NCBI RefSeq assembly: GCF_002102175.1
Contig: NZ_LQOX01000131.1
Coordinates: forward strand, 62,001-126,000
Length of the DNA: 64,000 nt
Direction of reading: 5' to 3'
Source: Mycobacterium gastri
GTDB lineage: Bacteria; Actinomycetota; Actinomycetes; Mycobacteriales; Mycobacteriaceae
Made by a program: the position numbers and the translations under genes. The notes below the pieces were generated by a model. It made no database searches. It was not told the DNA's origin and saw only the letters and a list, made by a program, of their open reading frames with translations. Within the stretch, counting starts at the first letter, position 1; each line of letters starts with the position of its first letter. Positions 63,886 through 64,000 of the stretch are shown in pieces.

Positions 63886-64000
63886 GCAGTTTTCGCCCCG
63901 TCCAAGTGCTGCGGCGAAGACGCAGGCAGCGGACATCCGCTGTACCCGCGCTTGCACGCGGACCAACAACGGGAGCGAGGCTGCTGTCACCCGAAGGGGG
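63886..64000. other. Right edge of window, no gene seen
   Basis: 115 bases after lppV with no convincing reading frame, RNA or repeat. The next gene probably begins beyond the window. Confidence 0.5.

Overview
The window looks like a chromosomal segment of a slow-growing, non-tuberculous Mycobacterium. It is GC-rich, uses GTG starts often, and carries a PE_PGRS gene, two PPE genes, mycothione reductase and WhiB. Its gene order (lipase, mtr, PE_PGRS, mqo, GNAT, chelatase, cobO, cobB, cysG, efpA, proS, rimP, nusA, ylxR, infB, rbfA, nrnA, dinF, ugpAEBC, echA16, then Rv2800 to lppV homologues) follows the M. tuberculosis Rv2856-Rv2796c neighbourhood as I remember it. The species cannot be fixed from sequence alone.

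Region 1 (1-12081): a minus-strand [NiFe]-hydrogenase cluster of the actinobacterial group 1h (Hhy) kind. It holds nicT, hypA, hypB, the small and large subunits, a NifU/Rieske-like protein, three accessory genes, a 39-residue membrane peptide, the maturation protease, hypC and the start of hypF (cut by the window edge). A WhiB gene lies upstream of nicT, and a Fur-family gene lies further upstream, divergent from whiB. A near-perfect nickel-regulator (Nur-type) operator overlaps the nicT promoter, so the Fur protein is probably a nickel regulator.

Region 2 (12084-45167): mycothione reductase and a lipase; a PE_PGRS gene; the mqo-GNAT-chelatase-cobO-cobB run and cysG (corrin/siroheme); efpA; a sterol-desaturase-like gene whose last codons are frameshifted; proS; the rimP-nusA-ylxR-infB-rbfA-nrnA translation/RNA operon; a dinF remnant with a large internal deletion; the ugpAEBC importer; echA16; two PPE genes.

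Region 3 (45196-58941): the main point of interest. A complete type I-G (formerly I-U) CRISPR-Cas cassette contains cas3 with a C-terminal HD domain, csx17, csb1, csb2, a cas4-cas1 fusion and cas2. It is followed by a leader and an array of 53 repeats (51 identical, one near-identical, one decayed) with 52 spacers. The cassette is bounded by a perfect 96-bp direct repeat. That repeat is the region where two convergent native genes (a DUF1802 gene and a CocE-type hydrolase) would have overlapped tail to tail, so the insertion left both genes intact. M. tuberculosis carries its unrelated type III-A CRISPR system in the same interval (between echA16 and Rv2800). Two spacers are the same sequence shifted by one base, which points to repeated acquisition from one protospacer.

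Region 4 (58876-64000): the CocE-type hydrolase, a DUF3558-like membrane-anchored protein, then a plus-strand trio: a small WXG-like helical protein (frameshifted here), a coiled-coil plus alpha/beta-hydrolase protein and the lipoprotein LppV.
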